A stretch of 64,000 bases of DNA from an uncultured Bacteroidota bacterium (GCA_903893815.1 CAITNS010000058.1:62001-126000), one strand, 5' to 3'. Shown: positions 52,142 to 60,838, counted from the first letter of the stretch. Program-made: numbers and translations. Notes: generated from the letters alone by a model not told the origin.

Positions 52142-54028
52142 TTACTTAATAAACGTGTAAAACAAAATGGCAATAATTCCTAAAACCATTCCAAAAATAT
52201 AAAACCCAATGTGGCCGGTTTGTACTTTACGAACTAATGAACTCATTCCAGTTACTGTCGTTCCAACTCCATCAACAACACTATCAATAACCTTGGTGTC
52301 AATATATTTAAAAACTTCAGATAAGGCATCTAACGGTTTACGAATTAATGCTTCATAAATTTCATCTATATAATATTTATTGTAGATCAATTTTTTAATA
52401 CCAGTTAACTTCGAATCATTCGCTTCTGGTAAAATTCGATTTTTCATATACACCATATAAGCAAAGAAAATAGTTGCTAAAGCCGCTGCTGTTGCTAAAC
52501 CCATTAGTATCCACTCTTTTTCGTGGTTTAACACGCTTGGATTTTTATGAACGATGATAGAATCTAAATGATGATGCATCCAATTAGTCATTCCCCAAAA
52601 TTCAGGTAATCCTAAAACACCACCAGCTATTGACAAAATGGCTAATACGATTAATGGGAAAGTCATGCTTTTTGGAGACTCATGTAAATGATGCTCTTGC
52701 TCGTGAGTTCCTCTAAAATTACCAAAGAACGTCAAGAACAATAATCTAAACATGTAGAAAGCAGTTAAGATAGAAGTAATCATACCAAAGAACCACAATG
52801 CTTTGCTATGCTCGTAGGTATGTGCTAAAATTTCATCTTTAGAAAAGAATCCTGACAATAAAGGGAATCCACTAATGGCTAATGTACCAATAGCCATAAC
52901 TTTACCAGTGATTGGTAAATGTTTCCACAAACCACCCATTTTACGCATATCTTGTTCGCCACCCATAGCATGAATCACAGAGCCAGCTCCTAAGAATAAT
53001 AACGCTTTAAAGAAAGCATGTGTTGTTACGTGAAATACAGATGAACTGTAAGCACCAACTCCTAAGCCTAAAAACATTAATCCTAATTGAGATACAGTTG
53101 AGTATGCTAATACTTTTTTAATATCGTTTTGAAACAAGCCAATAGTTGCTGCAAATAATGCTGTTGCGACACCAACAATAGCTACTATATGTGATGCTTC
53201 GTCTGACATTGAATAAAATACATTTGAACGCACAATCATATAAATACCTGCCGTTACCATCGTAGCCGCATGGATTAATGCTGATACTGGTGTTGGACCA
53301 GCCATCGCATCTGGTAACCAAGTGTATAAAGGTAATTGCGCTGATTTACCCATAGCACCAATAAATAATAATAAAGCGATAATGGTTACTGTTGCATGAT
53401 TTCCACTAGAAGCAATAGAAAATACTTGGTCATAAGAAATACTTCCGAAGGTTACGAAGATTAATATAATCCCCATTAAAAACCCTAAGTCACCCACACG
53501 ATTCATAATAAATGCTTTTTTAGCGGCATTGTTATAAGCTGTGTTTTTAAACCAGAATCCAATTAATAAGTAAGAACATAAACCTACACCTTCCCAGCCC
53601 ACAAACATAATTAGGTAGTTGTTACCTAATACCAATAACAACATGAAAAAGATAAATAAATTTAAGTAAGTGAAGAAGCGAGAAAAACCTTCGTCATCAT
53701 GCATATAACCCATAGAATAAATATGAATCAAGAAACCAATACCTGTTATGATTAATAAAAACCAAGATGATAAAGGATCCACTAAAAATTCAAACGGAAT
53801 TTTTAAGGTCTCAGAATTAATCCATGAGAATAAAGGAACAATATGAGAGGTTACTTCTTTATGTTCTTCTAAATCAATAAATATTAAGACGGATATAGCA
53901 AAGGATCCAAACACGGCTGCACTAGCAATAATACCAGATAAATTTTTGCTAATTTTTTTGCCAAAAAATCCATTTATTAAGAAGCCTAATAAAGGGAATA
54001 ATGGGATAAGGGCTACTAATTTAATCAT
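52142..54028 (-). CDS. nuoL: NADH-quinone oxidoreductase subunit L
   Basis: A 628-residue membrane subunit, the largest of the three antiporter-like proton pumps. It has about 16 hydrophobic segments and the long lateral C-terminal helix. Motifs: FVGWEGVGLCSYLLIGFW (essential Glu), LPDAMAGPTPVSALIHAATMVTAG and the KKVLAYSTVSQLGLM loop with key Lys. Length is usual for NuoL. The 96-bp gap upstream to nuoK holds inverted-repeat spacer sequence. Confidence 0.97.
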   Translation of the reverse strand: MIKLVALIPLFPLLGFLINGFFGKKISKNLSGIIASAAVFGSFAISVLIFIDLEEHKEVTSHIVPLFSWINSETLKIPFEFLVDPLSSWFLLIITGIGFLIHIYSMGYMHDDEGFSRFFTYLNLFIFFMLLLVLGNNYLIMFVGWEGVGLCSYLLIGFWFKNTAYNNAAKKAFIMNRVGDLGFLMGIILIFVTFGSISYDQVFSIASSGNHATVTIIALLLFIGAMGKSAQLPLYTWLPDAMAGPTPVSALIHAATMVTAGIYMIVRSNVFYSMSDEASHIVAIVGVATALFAATIGLFQNDIKKVLAYSTVSQLGLMFLGLGVGAYSSSVFHVTTHAFFKALLFLGAGSVIHAMGGEQDMRKMGGLWKHLPITGKVMAIGTLAISGFPLLSGFFSKDEILAHTYEHSKALWFFGMITSILTAFYMFRLLFLTFFGNFRGTHEQEHHLHESPKSMTFPLIVLAILSIAGGVLGLPEFWGMTNWMHHHLDSIIVHKNPSVLNHEKEWILMGLATAAALATIFFAYMVYMKNRILPEANDSKLTGIKKLIYNKYYIDEIYEALIRKPLDALSEVFKYIDTKVIDSVVDGVGTTVTGMSSLVRKVQTGHIGFYIFGMVLGIIAILFYTFIK

Positions 54029-54124
54029 AATGTCTATTTACAATTTTGTTATTTACGATTTACAATATTCGTATTTTTTAAGTTTTAGTTCTTTTACAAT
54101 TGTCAATTGTACATGTATAAATTG
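54029..54124. repeat. nuoK-nuoL spacer with ATTTACAATTT / AATTGTCAATT words
   Basis: Contains TTTACAATTTTG, TTTACGATTTACAATA on the left and ACAATTGTCAATTGT, AAATTGTCAATTTTT on the right, i.e. the two word types of cassette A in inverted order with only about 30 bp between. No ORF. The layout resembles the nuoM-nuoN spacer. Confidence 0.6.
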
Positions 54125-54436
54125 TCAATTTTTCAATCTGCTTAATAAATCAATATCAATACTCTTGAAATTACGATACACCATCGATAAAATAGCTAAT
54201 CCTACTGCAACCTCAGCCGCTGCAACCGCCATAATAAAGAATACAAATACTTGTCCGTTTGCATCGTTGTGCAAGGTTGAAAACGCCACCAACATTAAGT
54301 TTACTGCATTTAACATTAACTCAATACACATAAAAATAATAATTGCATTTCTGCGAGCCATTACACCAACCGCACCAATAATGAAAAGCACTGCGCTTAA
54401 CATGATGTAATAATTAATAGGAATTCCGTTTAACAT
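54125..54436 (-). CDS. nuoK: NADH-quinone oxidoreductase subunit K
   Basis: A 103-residue three-helix subunit of complex I. The conserved membrane Glu residues of helices 2 and 3 are seen in [13 protein letters not shown] and [13 protein letters not shown]. Proton translocation passes through it and the adjacent J and L subunits. Gene upstream is the four-helix copy B; its cassette ends 13 nt before this ATG. Confidence 0.97.
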   Translation of the reverse strand: MLNGIPINYYIMLSAVLFIIGAVGVMARRNAIIIFMCIELMLNAVNLMLVAFSTLHNDANGQVFVFFIMAVAAAEVAVGLAILSMVYRNFKSIDIDLLSRLKN

Positions 54437-54449
54437 AGTATTTAAGAAT

Positions 54450-54883
54450 TAAGATTTTAGATTTAAGAAGTTTTGATTTAATTTAAGGTTTAGTGTTTTT
54501 AATGTTATTACGTGCTGTTTTTAATGATGATGCGAAAATAGCTGTTAGTTCATTACTTTCATTTAAAAGTTGTTTAAGTTTTTTTGGATCTTTAGTTTCA
54601 CTTGTTTCTTCAATAATTTCAAACCAAAATTGTGACTCATCTGATTCTTCTAATACAATATTTAATTTAGATATAAATTCAGCACTTGAACGACCTCTCA
54701 ATGCAGCACGATAATTAGCTGCAACAGAAGTAGAGGATTTAATTATTTGATACGAAATAACATCATTTGCTTTTGATTTTGGCAATTCATTTATAAATCG
54801 AATTGTATCAACGGCAAATTGTTTTGTTCTTATTTTTAAATCTACTTTCTCCACTTATGCTATTTCTTAAATCTAAAATCTTA
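54450..54883. repeat. IVP gene cassette B: perfect 20-bp inverted repeat between nuoJ and nuoK
   Basis: Left arm TAAGATTTTAGATTTAAGAA (54450-54469) is the exact complement of TTCTTAAATCTAAAATCTTA (54864-54883). They flank the four-helix gene 54483-54854. On the transcript the first arm begins with the nuoJ stop codon (TAA) and the second ends 13 nt before the nuoK ATG, so the cassette fits exactly between the two genes. A 20-bp stem could form in the mRNA. Confidence 0.85.
54483..54854 (-). CDS. four-helix-bundle protein, IVP/S23 family, copy B
   Basis: A 123-residue helical protein, clearly a paralogue of copy A: both have KxRTxxFA near the start, SVxANYRAA, SSxxFIxKLxIVxEESDES and FAxSxxTAxxN at the end. 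The start is GTG at 54852-54854, 9 nt after the first arm of the 20-bp inverted repeat. Position between nuoJ and nuoK, same strand. Family role unknown beyond an association with 23S rRNA intervening sequences and other inserted RNA segments. Divergence between the copies is large, so they are not a recent duplication. Confidence 0.9.
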   Translation of the reverse strand: MEKVDLKIRTKQFAVDTIRFINELPKSKANDVISYQIIKSSTSVAANYRAALRGRSSAEFISKLNIVLEESDESQFWFEIIEETSETKDPKKLKQLLNESNELTAIFASSLKTARNNIKNTKP

Positions 54884-55405
54884 CTTCGTATTTATATTTG
54901 TATCGCGCTTACCAATCATAATAGCGCCAACAAGAGCTGCTAATAATAAAACAGAGGCGATTTCGAATGGGAATAAGAATTCAGTAAATAATACTTTACC
55001 TAAATTTTTTACTAATCCAATTTGAGAAGCACCACCTTGAACTATTTGTAATTGCTCAGCACCCCTTAAAGCACCAATCATCACAAATAATAACATACCA
55101 CCGATAATAGCGGCAATGGCTCTTGTAAGAACATGCTTTCGAGGTTCTTCATCTGCATTTAAATTCATTAACATGATAATGTATAAGAACAATACCATAA
55201 TTGCTCCAGCGTAAACTACAATTTGTACTACCGCTAAAAACTGAGCATTTAATAATAAATAATGTCCTGCGATGCAGAAAAACGTCATAATTAAATATAA
55301 CGCTGAGTTTACTGGGCTACGAGTAAAAACCATCATTAAGGCAAACATAATTGCCATTAGTGATAATGTTCCAAAAAGCCATTGTGTAATAGAAAGTCCT
55401 AACAT
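54881..55405 (-). CDS. nuoJ: NADH-quinone oxidoreductase subunit J
   Basis: A 174-residue membrane subunit with five hydrophobic segments. The key helix 3 (FLAVVQIVVYAGAIMVLFLYIIMLMN) contains the conserved Tyr and Gly involved in coupling. Its stop codon is the first triplet of the 20-bp inverted repeat of cassette B. It is 9 bp downstream of nuoI. Confidence 0.96.
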   Translation of the reverse strand: MLGLSITQWLFGTLSLMAIMFALMMVFTRSPVNSALYLIMTFFCIAGHYLLLNAQFLAVVQIVVYAGAIMVLFLYIIMLMNLNADEEPRKHVLTRAIAAIIGGMLLFVMIGALRGAEQLQIVQGGASQIGLVKNLGKVLFTEFLFPFEIASVLLLAALVGAIMIGKRDTNINTK

Positions 55406-55414
55406 ATCTTTAAT

Positions 55415-56020
55415 TTAGTGTTTATGTCCTTTATTTAATTTTTTAGCATCAAATAATTCGTTGTGTTTTAAGCCTGGTAATTTTTTGAAATCTAGTACCG
55501 CTTGCGTTTGACGTTTAGTCACATCAATACGAGCATCTATTTTTTCAACTAATTTATCTTTCCCGTAAATAAAATCTTTACGCTCAAATTGCGCGTCAAC
55601 TAAACGGTCCGTTAAAAAGATAGCTTCTTTCGGGCAAGCTTCTTCGCATAAACCGCAAAAAATACAACGTAACATATCTATTTCATAAGTTGCTGCATAT
55701 TTTTCTTCACGGTACAAATGCTCTTCGCCTTTTTTACGCTCACCGCTAGTCATGGTAATAGCTTCTGCTGGACAAGCTACAGCGCACATACCGCAAGACG
55801 TACAACGCTCTGCTCCATTTTCATCACGCTTCAACACATGTTGACCACGATATACTGGTGCGATCGGACGTTTTTTCTCCGGGTACATAATGGTGGGTGG
55901 TTTCTTAAACAAGTGACTTGCTGTAATAATCATCCCTTTTGCAATAGCCGGCAAATATAATCTTTCGGCAAAACTTTGCTCCTTATTTGATACCACTACT
56001 TTTCTATTTGTTAACTGCAT
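55415..56020 (-). CDS. nuoI: NADH-quinone oxidoreductase subunit I
   Basis: About 201 residues from the ATG at 56018-56020 (MQLTNRKVV); the track's longer start is not supported by the family. It carries clusters N6a and N6b in two ferredoxin motifs: CTSCGMCAVACPAEAI and CIFCGLCEEACPKEAIF. It connects the peripheral and membrane arms. Between it and nuoH there is a small ORF. Confidence 0.96.
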   Translation of the reverse strand: MQLTNRKVVVSNKEQSFAERLYLPAIAKGMIITASHLFKKPPTIMYPEKKRPIAPVYRGQHVLKRDENGAERCTSCGMCAVACPAEAITMTSGERKKGEEHLYREEKYAATYEIDMLRCIFCGLCEEACPKEAIFLTDRLVDAQFERKDFIYGKDKLVEKIDARIDVTKRQTQAVLDFKKLPGLKHNELFDAKKLNKGHKH

Positions 56021-56045
56021 TTTAATTTGTTTTAGTATTAAGTTA

Positions 56046-56141
56046 TTAATGCTTAATAATTGCAACTATTGCTATTACGAATAAACTCAAAAACTCTATC
56101 GTTTCAATAAGTTTTAATGTATTTAAAAATTTATTCTTCAT
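56046..56141 (-). CDS. possible 31-residue membrane peptide in the nuo operon
   Basis: A short ORF not on the track: ATG at 56139-56141, stop TAA at 56046-56048. It reads MKNKFLNTLKLIETIEFLSL then FVIAIVAIIKH: a charged start, one hydrophobic segment of about 16 residues and a Lys-His end, like single-pass small membrane proteins. It fits between nuoH (10 bp upstream) and nuoI (25 bp downstream). The codon pattern alone cannot prove translation, and it may be spacer sequence that happens to be open. Confidence 0.4.
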   Translation of the reverse strand: MKNKFLNTLKLIETIEFLSLFVIAIVAIIKH

Positions 56142-56151
56142 AGCTTATTTT

Positions 56152-57207
56152 TTAAAAATGAATGTTTCCTCTAAAATATTCAACTACTACCGTTAATAAT
56201 AAATTAAATAACGATAACGGTAATAACGTTTTCCAACCTAAGTTCATTAATTGGTCATAACGGAAACGTGGTAATGTCCAACGAATCCACATGAATAAAC
56301 AAATGAAACCAAATATTTTTGCTAATAAAACTCCAAAACCAATTAAAGATACCATTGCAGAACCTTCTGCTAAACCTAATTTAGCATATAACTCATGAGC
56401 AAAAGGAAAATTATAACCGCCAAAATAAAGTGTAGCTATTACAGCAGAAGAAATAAACATATTGATGTATTCTGCAAATAAATATAAGCCTAGTTTCATG
56501 GATGAGTATTCTGTGTGATAACCTCCAACTAATTCTGTTTCACACTCAGGTAAATCAAATGGTGCGCGATTAGTTTCTGCTAAAGCACAAATAAAGAAAA
56601 TTAAAAATCCTAAGGGTTGCCAAAGAATATTTGCGAAACCAGCATCTTGACCTTCCACAATAGTTTTTAAACTTAAAGAACCACCTGACGAAATTACCAA
56701 GGCTATCAAAGCAATGCCCATTGGAATCTCATAGCTAATCATTTGAGATGAAGCTCTAACGGCTCCTAATAGGGCAAACTTATTATTAGATGACCAACCA
56801 CCAATCATAATTCCATACACACCAATAGAAGCAACACCTAATAAATAAATCACGCCAATATTGATATCTGTAATTTGCATATCATAAACGTGACCACCAA
56901 TATTTACTGGTTTCGCCCAAGGCACCACCGCACTTGTAATAACGGCTGTAACCATAAATAAAGAAGGTCCTAAAATAAACAAGGCACGATTAGACACATT
57001 AGGAATAATCTCTTCCTTCATAAACATTTTTACACCATCCGCTAATGGTTGTAACAAACCACCCCAACCTGCGCGGCTTGGTCCTTTTCTATCTTGAAGA
57101 AAAGCAGCGAATTTTCTTTCCCATAACGTTGCGTAAGCTGCAGATCCTAATAAGAGAACAAAAATTCCCACACATAAAATTGCTTTGTATATTATAAATG
57201 CTATCAT
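56152..57207 (-). CDS. nuoH: NADH-quinone oxidoreductase subunit H
   Basis: A 351-residue membrane subunit that forms part of the quinone cavity. It has about eight hydrophobic segments and conserved loops: LQDRKGPSRAGWGGLLQPLADGVKMF, AETNRAPFDLPECETELVGGYHTEYSS. The Glu-rich loop is involved in coupling. 6 bp after nuoG. Confidence 0.97.
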   Translation of the reverse strand: MIAFIIYKAILCVGIFVLLLGSAAYATLWERKFAAFLQDRKGPSRAGWGGLLQPLADGVKMFMKEEIIPNVSNRALFILGPSLFMVTAVITSAVVPWAKPVNIGGHVYDMQITDINIGVIYLLGVASIGVYGIMIGGWSSNNKFALLGAVRASSQMISYEIPMGIALIALVISSGGSLSLKTIVEGQDAGFANILWQPLGFLIFFICALAETNRAPFDLPECETELVGGYHTEYSSMKLGLYLFAEYINMFISSAVIATLYFGGYNFPFAHELYAKLGLAEGSAMVSLIGFGVLLAKIFGFICLFMWIRWTLPRFRYDQLMNLGWKTLLPLSLFNLLLTVVVEYFRGNIHF

Positions 57208-57213
57208 ACTTAA

Positions 57214-58197
57214 TTAAGGTCTTTTATCAAAAGGTGTAAATCCAAGTGCCTTTTGTTGTTTCATTATTTTTACTTTTAATTCGTTTAAGTTTTCGTAATG
57301 ATTTTGAGAAATCACACTGCTTTTGTGAATTGGTGAAGGACCTTCAGTTTTCCAATCAGAAGTATTTTTTCTTTCAAAACGACATGTATTACAAATAAAC
57401 TCTTCGGCTTCTCCCCACTGATCTTTACGAGCAGTAACGCGCAATACTTCTTCGCCTTTCATCCATAAACGAACTTTACCAGAACATTTTTTGCAATCAC
57501 AAGTTGCATCAACTGGTTTTGTAAACCAAACACGCGATTTGAAACGGAACGTTTTATCAGTTAAAGCACCAACTGGACAAACATCAATAACGTTGCCGGA
57601 AAAATCATTTTCAATCACATTCTCAATATAAGTTGAAATCTCTGCAGCATCACCACGGTGCATCACACCATGTACACGATTGTCTGTTAATTGCTCAGCC
57701 ACTTTTACACAACGGAAACACATAATGCAACGTGTCATGTGTAACTGAACATATTTACCAATATCAATTTTTTCAAACTCTCTACGAGGGAATTCGTAAC
57801 GCGTAGTTGCAGCACCATGCTCATATCCTAAATCTTGTAAATGACATTCTCCAGCTTGATCACAAACCGGACAATCTAAAGGATGGTTCATTAATAAAAA
57901 TTCAACAACACCCTTACGAGCTTCTAATACATCTTTATTAATGGTATTTTCCACAACCATTCCATCCATTACTTCTGTACGGCAACTAGCCACAGGCTTT
58001 GGCATTGGTGTAGGATTTGCAGTACTACCTTGTGTTACTTTTACAATACAGGTACGGCAATAACCGCCACTGGTTTTTAGTGAAGAATAATAGCACATGG
58101 TTGGCGGAGCAACCTCAGCGCCTATCATTCGTGCTGCTTGAAGAATTGTGGTGCCCTTTGGCACGTCAATTTCTATTCCATCTATCGTTACTTTCAT
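57214..58197 (-). CDS. nuoG: NADH-quinone oxidoreductase subunit G, short form
   Basis: A 327-residue protein carrying only the N-terminal iron-sulfur part of NuoG. The [2Fe-2S] N1b site is MCYYSSLKTSGGYCRTC, the N5 site is HPLDCPVCDQAGECHLQ (His plus three Cys), and the N4 site is TRCIMCFRCVKVA with a later Cys. After that comes a Cys-rich end (CDCKKCSG, FICNTCRF). The large C-terminal molybdopterin-oxidoreductase-like region (about 500-600 residues in Escherichia coli) is absent. Short NuoG forms are common in Bacteroidota. 16 bp after the TonB-like gene. Confidence 0.92.
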   Translation of the reverse strand: MKVTIDGIEIDVPKGTTILQAARMIGAEVAPPTMCYYSSLKTSGGYCRTCIVKVTQGSTANPTPMPKPVASCRTEVMDGMVVENTINKDVLEARKGVVEFLLMNHPLDCPVCDQAGECHLQDLGYEHGAATTRYEFPRREFEKIDIGKYVQLHMTRCIMCFRCVKVAEQLTDNRVHGVMHRGDAAEISTYIENVIENDFSGNVIDVCPVGALTDKTFRFKSRVWFTKPVDATCDCKKCSGKVRLWMKGEEVLRVTARKDQWGEAEEFICNTCRFERKNTSDWKTEGPSPIHKSSVISQNHYENLNELKVKIMKQQKALGFTPFDKRP

Positions 58198-58213
58198 TCT
58201 TTATGTTACAATT

Positions 58214-58879
58214 TTATTTTGCTGCAAAATTTTTACTTTGTACCAAATATGTATTTTTTTGATCAGACACATTTGCAATTATTTTATTAAAATAAGATTT
58301 TGATTCATTATAGTTTTTCTTTAAATGATATATAACTCCCAAGTTATACCATACTTCAACATCTCCATTAATTTTTTGATAAATATCCAATGCTTCATTC
58401 AACTTACCATTAATAACAAGTTCTTTAGCTGTATTATAATTAGCATCACTATTATTGACATTGAAAATAAAATAAGGAGTAGGTAAATTAAAATTAAGGG
58501 GTAAATTAAAAAACACATTTACACTTCTTCCATTTTGAGTGCCTGGCTTCCATTTTGGCATTGCACGAACCACTCTTAATGCTTCTTGATCTAACTCTTC
58601 GATACCTGTACTTTTTATTACGTTTGCTTCCGCAATTTTACCTGTTGAATCAACTACAAATTTTAAATATACTTTTCCACCAAGAGATTTTTCTTGAGCA
58701 TTTCTAGGATAACGAATAGTACTTTGAATAAATTTCATCATTTCTGAAGGCCCTCCTGGAAATTCTGGCATATATTCAACAACAGTAAATATTTCTTTTT
58801 TTTGCTCTTGGATAATATTATCCTGAGCAAAAGAAAATTCTGCAAATAGAAATAAAAATATGTAAGGCAAAAACTTCAC
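58214..58879 (-). CDS. TonB-C-terminal-domain/TPR protein embedded in the nuo operon
   Basis: A 221-residue exported protein, beginning with a GTG that directly follows the nuoF stop codon (TAAGTG). Signal peptide VKFLPYIFLFLFAEFSFAQ. Residues about 30-130 form a TonB C-terminal-like domain: VVEYMPEFPGGPSEMMKFIQ…RYPRNAQEKSLGGKVYLKFVVDSTGKI…MPKWKPGTQNGRSVNVFFNLP. The rest (about 150-221) holds two TPR units (NGDVEVWYNLGVIYHLKKNY). No membrane anchor or proline-rich TonB region is present, so classical energy transduction is doubtful; a periplasmic scaffold is more likely. It splits nuoF from nuoG. Confidence 0.88.
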   Translation of the reverse strand: MKFLPYIFLFLFAEFSFAQDNIIQEQKKEIFTVVEYMPEFPGGPSEMMKFIQSTIRYPRNAQEKSLGGKVYLKFVVDSTGKIAEANVIKSTGIEELDQEALRVVRAMPKWKPGTQNGRSVNVFFNLPLNFNLPTPYFIFNVNNSDANYNTAKELVINGKLNEALDIYQKINGDVEVWYNLGVIYHLKKNYNESKSYFNKIIANVSDQKNTYLVQSKNFAAK

Positions 58880-60217
58880 TTATGCTCTAATTTTATTTAA
58901 TCTATCGTAATGAGAAATATCTACAAATTTTTTCTTTTGTGCAATTTCAATAAATTCATGTTTGAAGTGGCGAATAGCTGCCGCTACTGGCCATGCTGCT
59001 GCTTCACCTAACGGACAAATTGTTTTTCCTTCAATTTTACTTTGAATGTCCCACAATAAATCTACATCACTTTCATTAGCAGTTCCATCTAAAAACTTCT
59101 TTAATATCTTTTCCATCCAACCAGTTCCTTCACGGCAAGGAGAACATTGTCCGCAAGACTCATGATGATAGAAACGAGAAAATGTAAATAAATTTTTAAC
59201 GATGCTTGTGTCTTCGTCCATAGCAATAAAGCCGCCAGAACCTAACATCGTACCAGTTGAAAAACCACCGTCTGATAAACTTTCGTAAGTCATTAAGCGC
59301 GGTTCGCCTTTAGCAGTTTTTAAAATTAATTCAGTTGGCAAAATTGGCACCGAAGAACCACCTGCAACCACTGCCTTTAATTTTTTTCCATTACGGATAC
59401 CTCCGCAATATTCATCACTATAAATAAAATCTTCAACCGTAATTCCTAATTCAATTTCGTAAACACCTGGTTTATTAATATGTCCTGATGCAGAAATTAA
59501 TTTTGTACCAGTAGATTTTCCTACACCAATTTTAGCGTACTCTTCTCCACCCATGTTTACAATTGGAACCACAGCGGCAATGGTCTCAACGTTATTAACA
59601 ACCGTTGGACAACCCCATAAACCAGCTACAGCAGGAAATGGTGGTTTGATACGTGGGTTACCACGTTTACCTTCTAATGATTCTAATAAAGCAGTTTCTT
59701 CTCCACAGATATAAGCGCCACCACCAACTTGTACGTAGCAATCGTGAGAGAAATCAGTTCCTAAAATATTTTTTCCTAACCATCCAGCAGCATACGCTTC
59801 AGCGATAGCAGCTTCTACGATACGAGCTACATAAAAATATTCGCCACGGATGTAGATGTAAGATGTTTTTGCACCTAATGCAAATGAAGACGTAATCATA
59901 CCTTCAATTAATGCATGAGGAATTTTTTCCATTAAGTAACGGTCTTTAAAAGTTCCTGGTTCAGATTCATCTGCATTACAAACTAAGTAACGAGGAACGC
60001 CTTCTGGTTTCGCTAAAAAGCTCCATTTCATTCCTGTAGGGAAACCTGCACCACCACGTCCACGTAATCCTGATTTTTTTACTTCATCAGTTACTTGATC
60101 GGGTTGCATTGTTTTTAGTGCTTTCTCTACAGAAGCATAACCACCATGTGCGCGATACACTTCTAACGTATGAATGTTAGGTACGTGATCGTTATGTATT
60201 AATAATTTTCTTCCCAT
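58880..60217 (-). CDS. nuoF: NADH-quinone oxidoreductase subunit F
   Basis: A 445-residue NADH/FMN-binding subunit. NADH site GRGGAGFPTGMKW, FMN-binding region AYICGEETALLESLEG and the N3 [4Fe-4S] site ESCGQCSPCREG. It oxidises NADH and passes electrons to the iron-sulfur chain. nuoE lies 10 bp upstream. The stop codon is adjacent to the GTG of the TonB/TPR gene. Confidence 0.98.
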   Translation of the reverse strand: MGRKLLIHNDHVPNIHTLEVYRAHGGYASVEKALKTMQPDQVTDEVKKSGLRGRGGAGFPTGMKWSFLAKPEGVPRYLVCNADESEPGTFKDRYLMEKIPHALIEGMITSSFALGAKTSYIYIRGEYFYVARIVEAAIAEAYAAGWLGKNILGTDFSHDCYVQVGGGAYICGEETALLESLEGKRGNPRIKPPFPAVAGLWGCPTVVNNVETIAAVVPIVNMGGEEYAKIGVGKSTGTKLISASGHINKPGVYEIELGITVEDFIYSDEYCGGIRNGKKLKAVVAGGSSVPILPTELILKTAKGEPRLMTYESLSDGGFSTGTMLGSGGFIAMDEDTSIVKNLFTFSRFYHHESCGQCSPCREGTGWMEKILKKFLDGTANESDVDLLWDIQSKIEGKTICPLGEAAAWPVAAAIRHFKHEFIEIAQKKKFVDISHYDRLNKIRA

Positions 60218-60227
60218 CGTTTAATGG

Positions 60228-60809
60228 TTATAGTGTGTTTTTATAATCTAAATCCGTATAACTTTTTAATTTACCTTCTGCTCTGTAGTTTTCTAAAAGA
60301 GTATCTACTTTTTCGTAAGTTAAATTTTCGTGGTAGCTAGCTCCACATTGCAACATTGGCGCTGTTCCACAAGAACCTAAGCACTCAGCTACTTTTAACG
60401 AGAACATGCCATCTTTTGTTGTTTCACCAACTTTGATGTTTAATTTTTTCTCAATATATTTTACAATGTCTTCTGCACCGTTTAACCAGCAAGAACTTGT
60501 TTGGCAAACTTCTAAAACACATTTACCCATTGGTTTTAAATTATACATCGTGTAAAACGATGCTACTTCAAACACCTCAACTGGACGAATTTTTAAAACA
60601 GATGCCACATAATCCATTGTTTCTGGACTTAGCCATCCGCCAAATTCTGCTTGTGCTACATGTAATACAGGTAATAAAGCCGATTTAATTTTTTCAGGAG
60701 GATAATGTGAAATGATTGTTTGCACAGTTTTCATAGCCTCTTCGCTGAATACTGTTTCAGCGCGTTTAGCTTTGTCGAATTTTTGTGCTCCGTGAACTTG
60801 TGAACTCAT
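60228..60809 (-). CDS. nuoE: NADH-quinone oxidoreductase subunit E
   Basis: A 193-residue thioredoxin-fold [2Fe-2S] subunit carrying N1a. The four Cys ligands lie in EVCQTSSCWL and ECLGSCGTAPM. It forms the NADH dehydrogenase module with NuoF and NuoG. The nuoD gene is 29 bp upstream. Confidence 0.97.
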   Translation of the reverse strand: MSSQVHGAQKFDKAKRAETVFSEEAMKTVQTIISHYPPEKIKSALLPVLHVAQAEFGGWLSPETMDYVASVLKIRPVEVFEVASFYTMYNLKPMGKCVLEVCQTSSCWLNGAEDIVKYIEKKLNIKVGETTKDGMFSLKVAECLGSCGTAPMLQCGASYHENLTYEKVDTLLENYRAEGKLKSYTDLDYKNTL

Positions 60810-60838
60810 ATTATTAATTCAATCTTTTTAAATTTAGT

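Noticed and set aside
53946-54410. 154-residue plus-strand ORF across nuoL and nuoK
   Set aside because: Covers the ends of two conserved complex I genes in antisense; no family features.
54493-54714. 73-residue plus-strand ORF within IVP copy B
   Set aside because: Antisense to the four-helix gene, whose conserved motifs fix the true strand.
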